From Paraspadella gotoi (Eukaryota > Chaetognatha): 64,000 nucleotides of DNA. The notes under the pieces are model-generated. The model had not been told where the DNA came from, ran no database searches, and was given only the letters and a program-made list of their open reading frames with translations. Location of the stretch: positions 7,444,640 to 7,508,639 of the forward strand of contig CM119263.1 of the NCBI GenBank assembly GCA_051294375.1, read 5' to 3'. A program made the position numbers and the translations under genes. Positions 62,819-64,000 of this stretch are shown here, piece by piece; positions within the stretch are counted from its first letter, which is position 1, and each line of letters begins with the position of its first letter.

Positions 62819-63173
62819 CGTCGTCGTCGTCGTCGTCGATGTCGTCGAAAAACGAAATTCGATATGACGTCCGATTCCTTTAACCCTTTTCAATTCTTTT
62901 TTTCTTTTTTCTTTTTTTTTTTCTTTTCACGAGCAGACGGTTGCACGTGAACGTTGGATGAGCGCGTGTGATGATCATTTGGTTAAATTCACAATTGAGA
63001 AAAAGTAAAATTGACTTCAGAATTGACTCTTTGTTTGTTTGAAATATAACTATTTGTACGTCTAAAACTTGGGGGTTTTTGGGTTTTTTTTTTTAATTAT
63101 TGCGCTTCCTAGAGGGAATTTTTAACAATTGACACATTTTGTCGCCTCTAAGATTCGCTCTCTATTCAACGAC

Positions 63174-63250
63174 AGGTGGGAGTGGACAGGAGTTGCCAGG
63201 AGTGGACAGGAATGGACAGGAGTGGACCGGGGTGGACAGGAGTGGACCTG
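63174..63250. repeat. 10-bp minisatellite, about seven units
   Basis: Ten-base units AGTGGACAGG start at 63181, 63191 and onward to 63241, with a partial unit before. Variation is limited to one to three bases per unit. Confidence 0.92.
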
Positions 63251-63370
63251 CGTGGTCTAAAAGATCTTCATCATCCAGAGGGAGGAATGAGAAGGGATCA
63301 GTTGTTGCCGGGCGGAGAACTTGGCTGGCATCAAGTGCTTGGGAGTCAATGAGGGATTCGTTGTAATGTG

Positions 63371-63397
63371 GACGACGACGACGACGACGACGACGAC
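63371..63397. repeat. (GAC)9 triplet microsatellite
   Basis: Pure GAC run. Confidence 0.93.
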
Positions 63398-63399
63398 AT

Positions 63400-63615
63400 C
63401 TGGACGAAGCGATCATCGCCCGTTGACGCCCGCTCGTCCCATTGGGCAAGGGAGAGTGGCTATGAGCAAAGCTCCGTCCCGGGGGGTCAATCATGATGAG
63501 GAGGGGGGCGGAGACGGAGGAGGAGAGGGGGAAGAGGAAGGACGAGTGGGAAAAGGATTGCTTCTTGTGGAAAGGCGATGTGGCCATTGTTGAGGGAATA
63601 AAGAACCTTTTTGTC

Positions 63616-63648
<33 letters not shown>

Positions 63649-64000
63649 GGAATCCTCCTGTTCTCACCTTATCATCAATTCCCCCATTCGTCCGGCGACG
63701 ACCGAACGAATCCGGAAAATCCGGCCGAATCTCTGCGATTAACAGACTAACTTTTCCGGCTCATAATTTTTACGACCCTCACTGTATTCCACCTCCCACT
63801 GTTTCTTTCCTTCTCGAGATCGCACATTCACGCGTTCACGAATCGAAGAGTGAGACTCACAGATGCACGCAAAAATTCGTACGCCCGCACAAAAACTCTC
63901 TCTTACTCATCTCTTGTTTTTTGTGCCAACCGTAACTATTTTCGTTTTTCTTTTTTGTAGTTACGGAACTCAAATTTTCCAAAATCTGTTATTGATATGT
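63400..64000. other. Intergenic; no gene recognised
   Basis: GGA-rich stretch at 63494-63545, a short GA tract at 63625-63647, then mixed sequence to the window end. Nothing coding is evident. Confidence 0.55.

Overview
This window is eukaryotic, intergenic-type DNA with no gene I can name. The sequence is dominated by very long (GA)n/(CT)n tracts, trinucleotide tracts of the GAC/GTC and GGC families, tetranucleotide arrays, short-period minisatellites, TATA/CCAAT/E-box-like motifs and scaffold gaps. There are no bacterial operons, no Shine-Dalgarno-led ORFs and no CRISPR. Nearly every open frame is an artefact of a simple repeat (Ser-Leu, Arg-Glu, poly-Asp, poly-Ser or poly-Phe). CG dinucleotides are plentiful outside repeats, so genome-wide germline CpG methylation looks unlikely. 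That, with the microsatellite load, suggests an arthropod (an insect is possible), but no gene fixes the taxon and I hold this loosely.

Layout. 1-17.5 kb: GA/CT tracts about every kilobase, GAC/GTC tracts, a 10-bp minisatellite (3.73 kb), a 13-bp minisatellite (6.08 kb), a symmetric CACGTG cluster (8.27 kb) and a DR4 hormone-receptor-type motif (16.2 kb). 17.6-20.4 kb: a direct duplication around a gap, a dispersed repeat family marked by GTCT runs, and two large TCTA arrays. 20.4-23.3 kb: AT-rich DNA with one motif cluster that looks like a cell-cycle promoter (21.37 kb). 23.3-32.7 kb: GA/CT tracts, three large gaps, a 41-bp minisatellite (28.1 kb), another copy of the dispersed repeat (29.0 kb) and a bZIP-motif cluster (32.0 kb). 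32.76-37.19 kb: a 4.4-kb palindrome centred on a 25-N gap. 37.2-47.6 kb: minisatellites, GA/CT tracts, a CpG-rich patch with a YY1-type motif (45.2 kb) and an IR1 ecdysone-type motif (46.1 kb). 47.7-60.8 kb: a large direct duplication whose first copy carries a 2.2-kb AT-rich insertion with terminal inverted repeats, absent from the second copy. 60.8-64 kb: gaps, one of them almost certainly false, and a second G-rich decamer array.

The strongest results concern genome structure and assembly. (1) The two copies at 47.7 and 57.1 kb form a filled-site/empty-site pair for a transposon-like insertion. They differ mostly by one-base indels, as expected of unmerged haplotypes or uncorrected long-read sequence. 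(2) The 4.4-kb palindrome has the same noise signature and a placeholder gap at its centre, so a long-read hairpin artefact must be excluded before it is treated as a real foldback. (3) The 849-N gap at 61.2 kb has identical 39-bp sequence on both sides and is probably not a gap. I found no convincing new multi-gene biological system. The regulatory motif clusters are the best candidates for function but are short-motif inferences.
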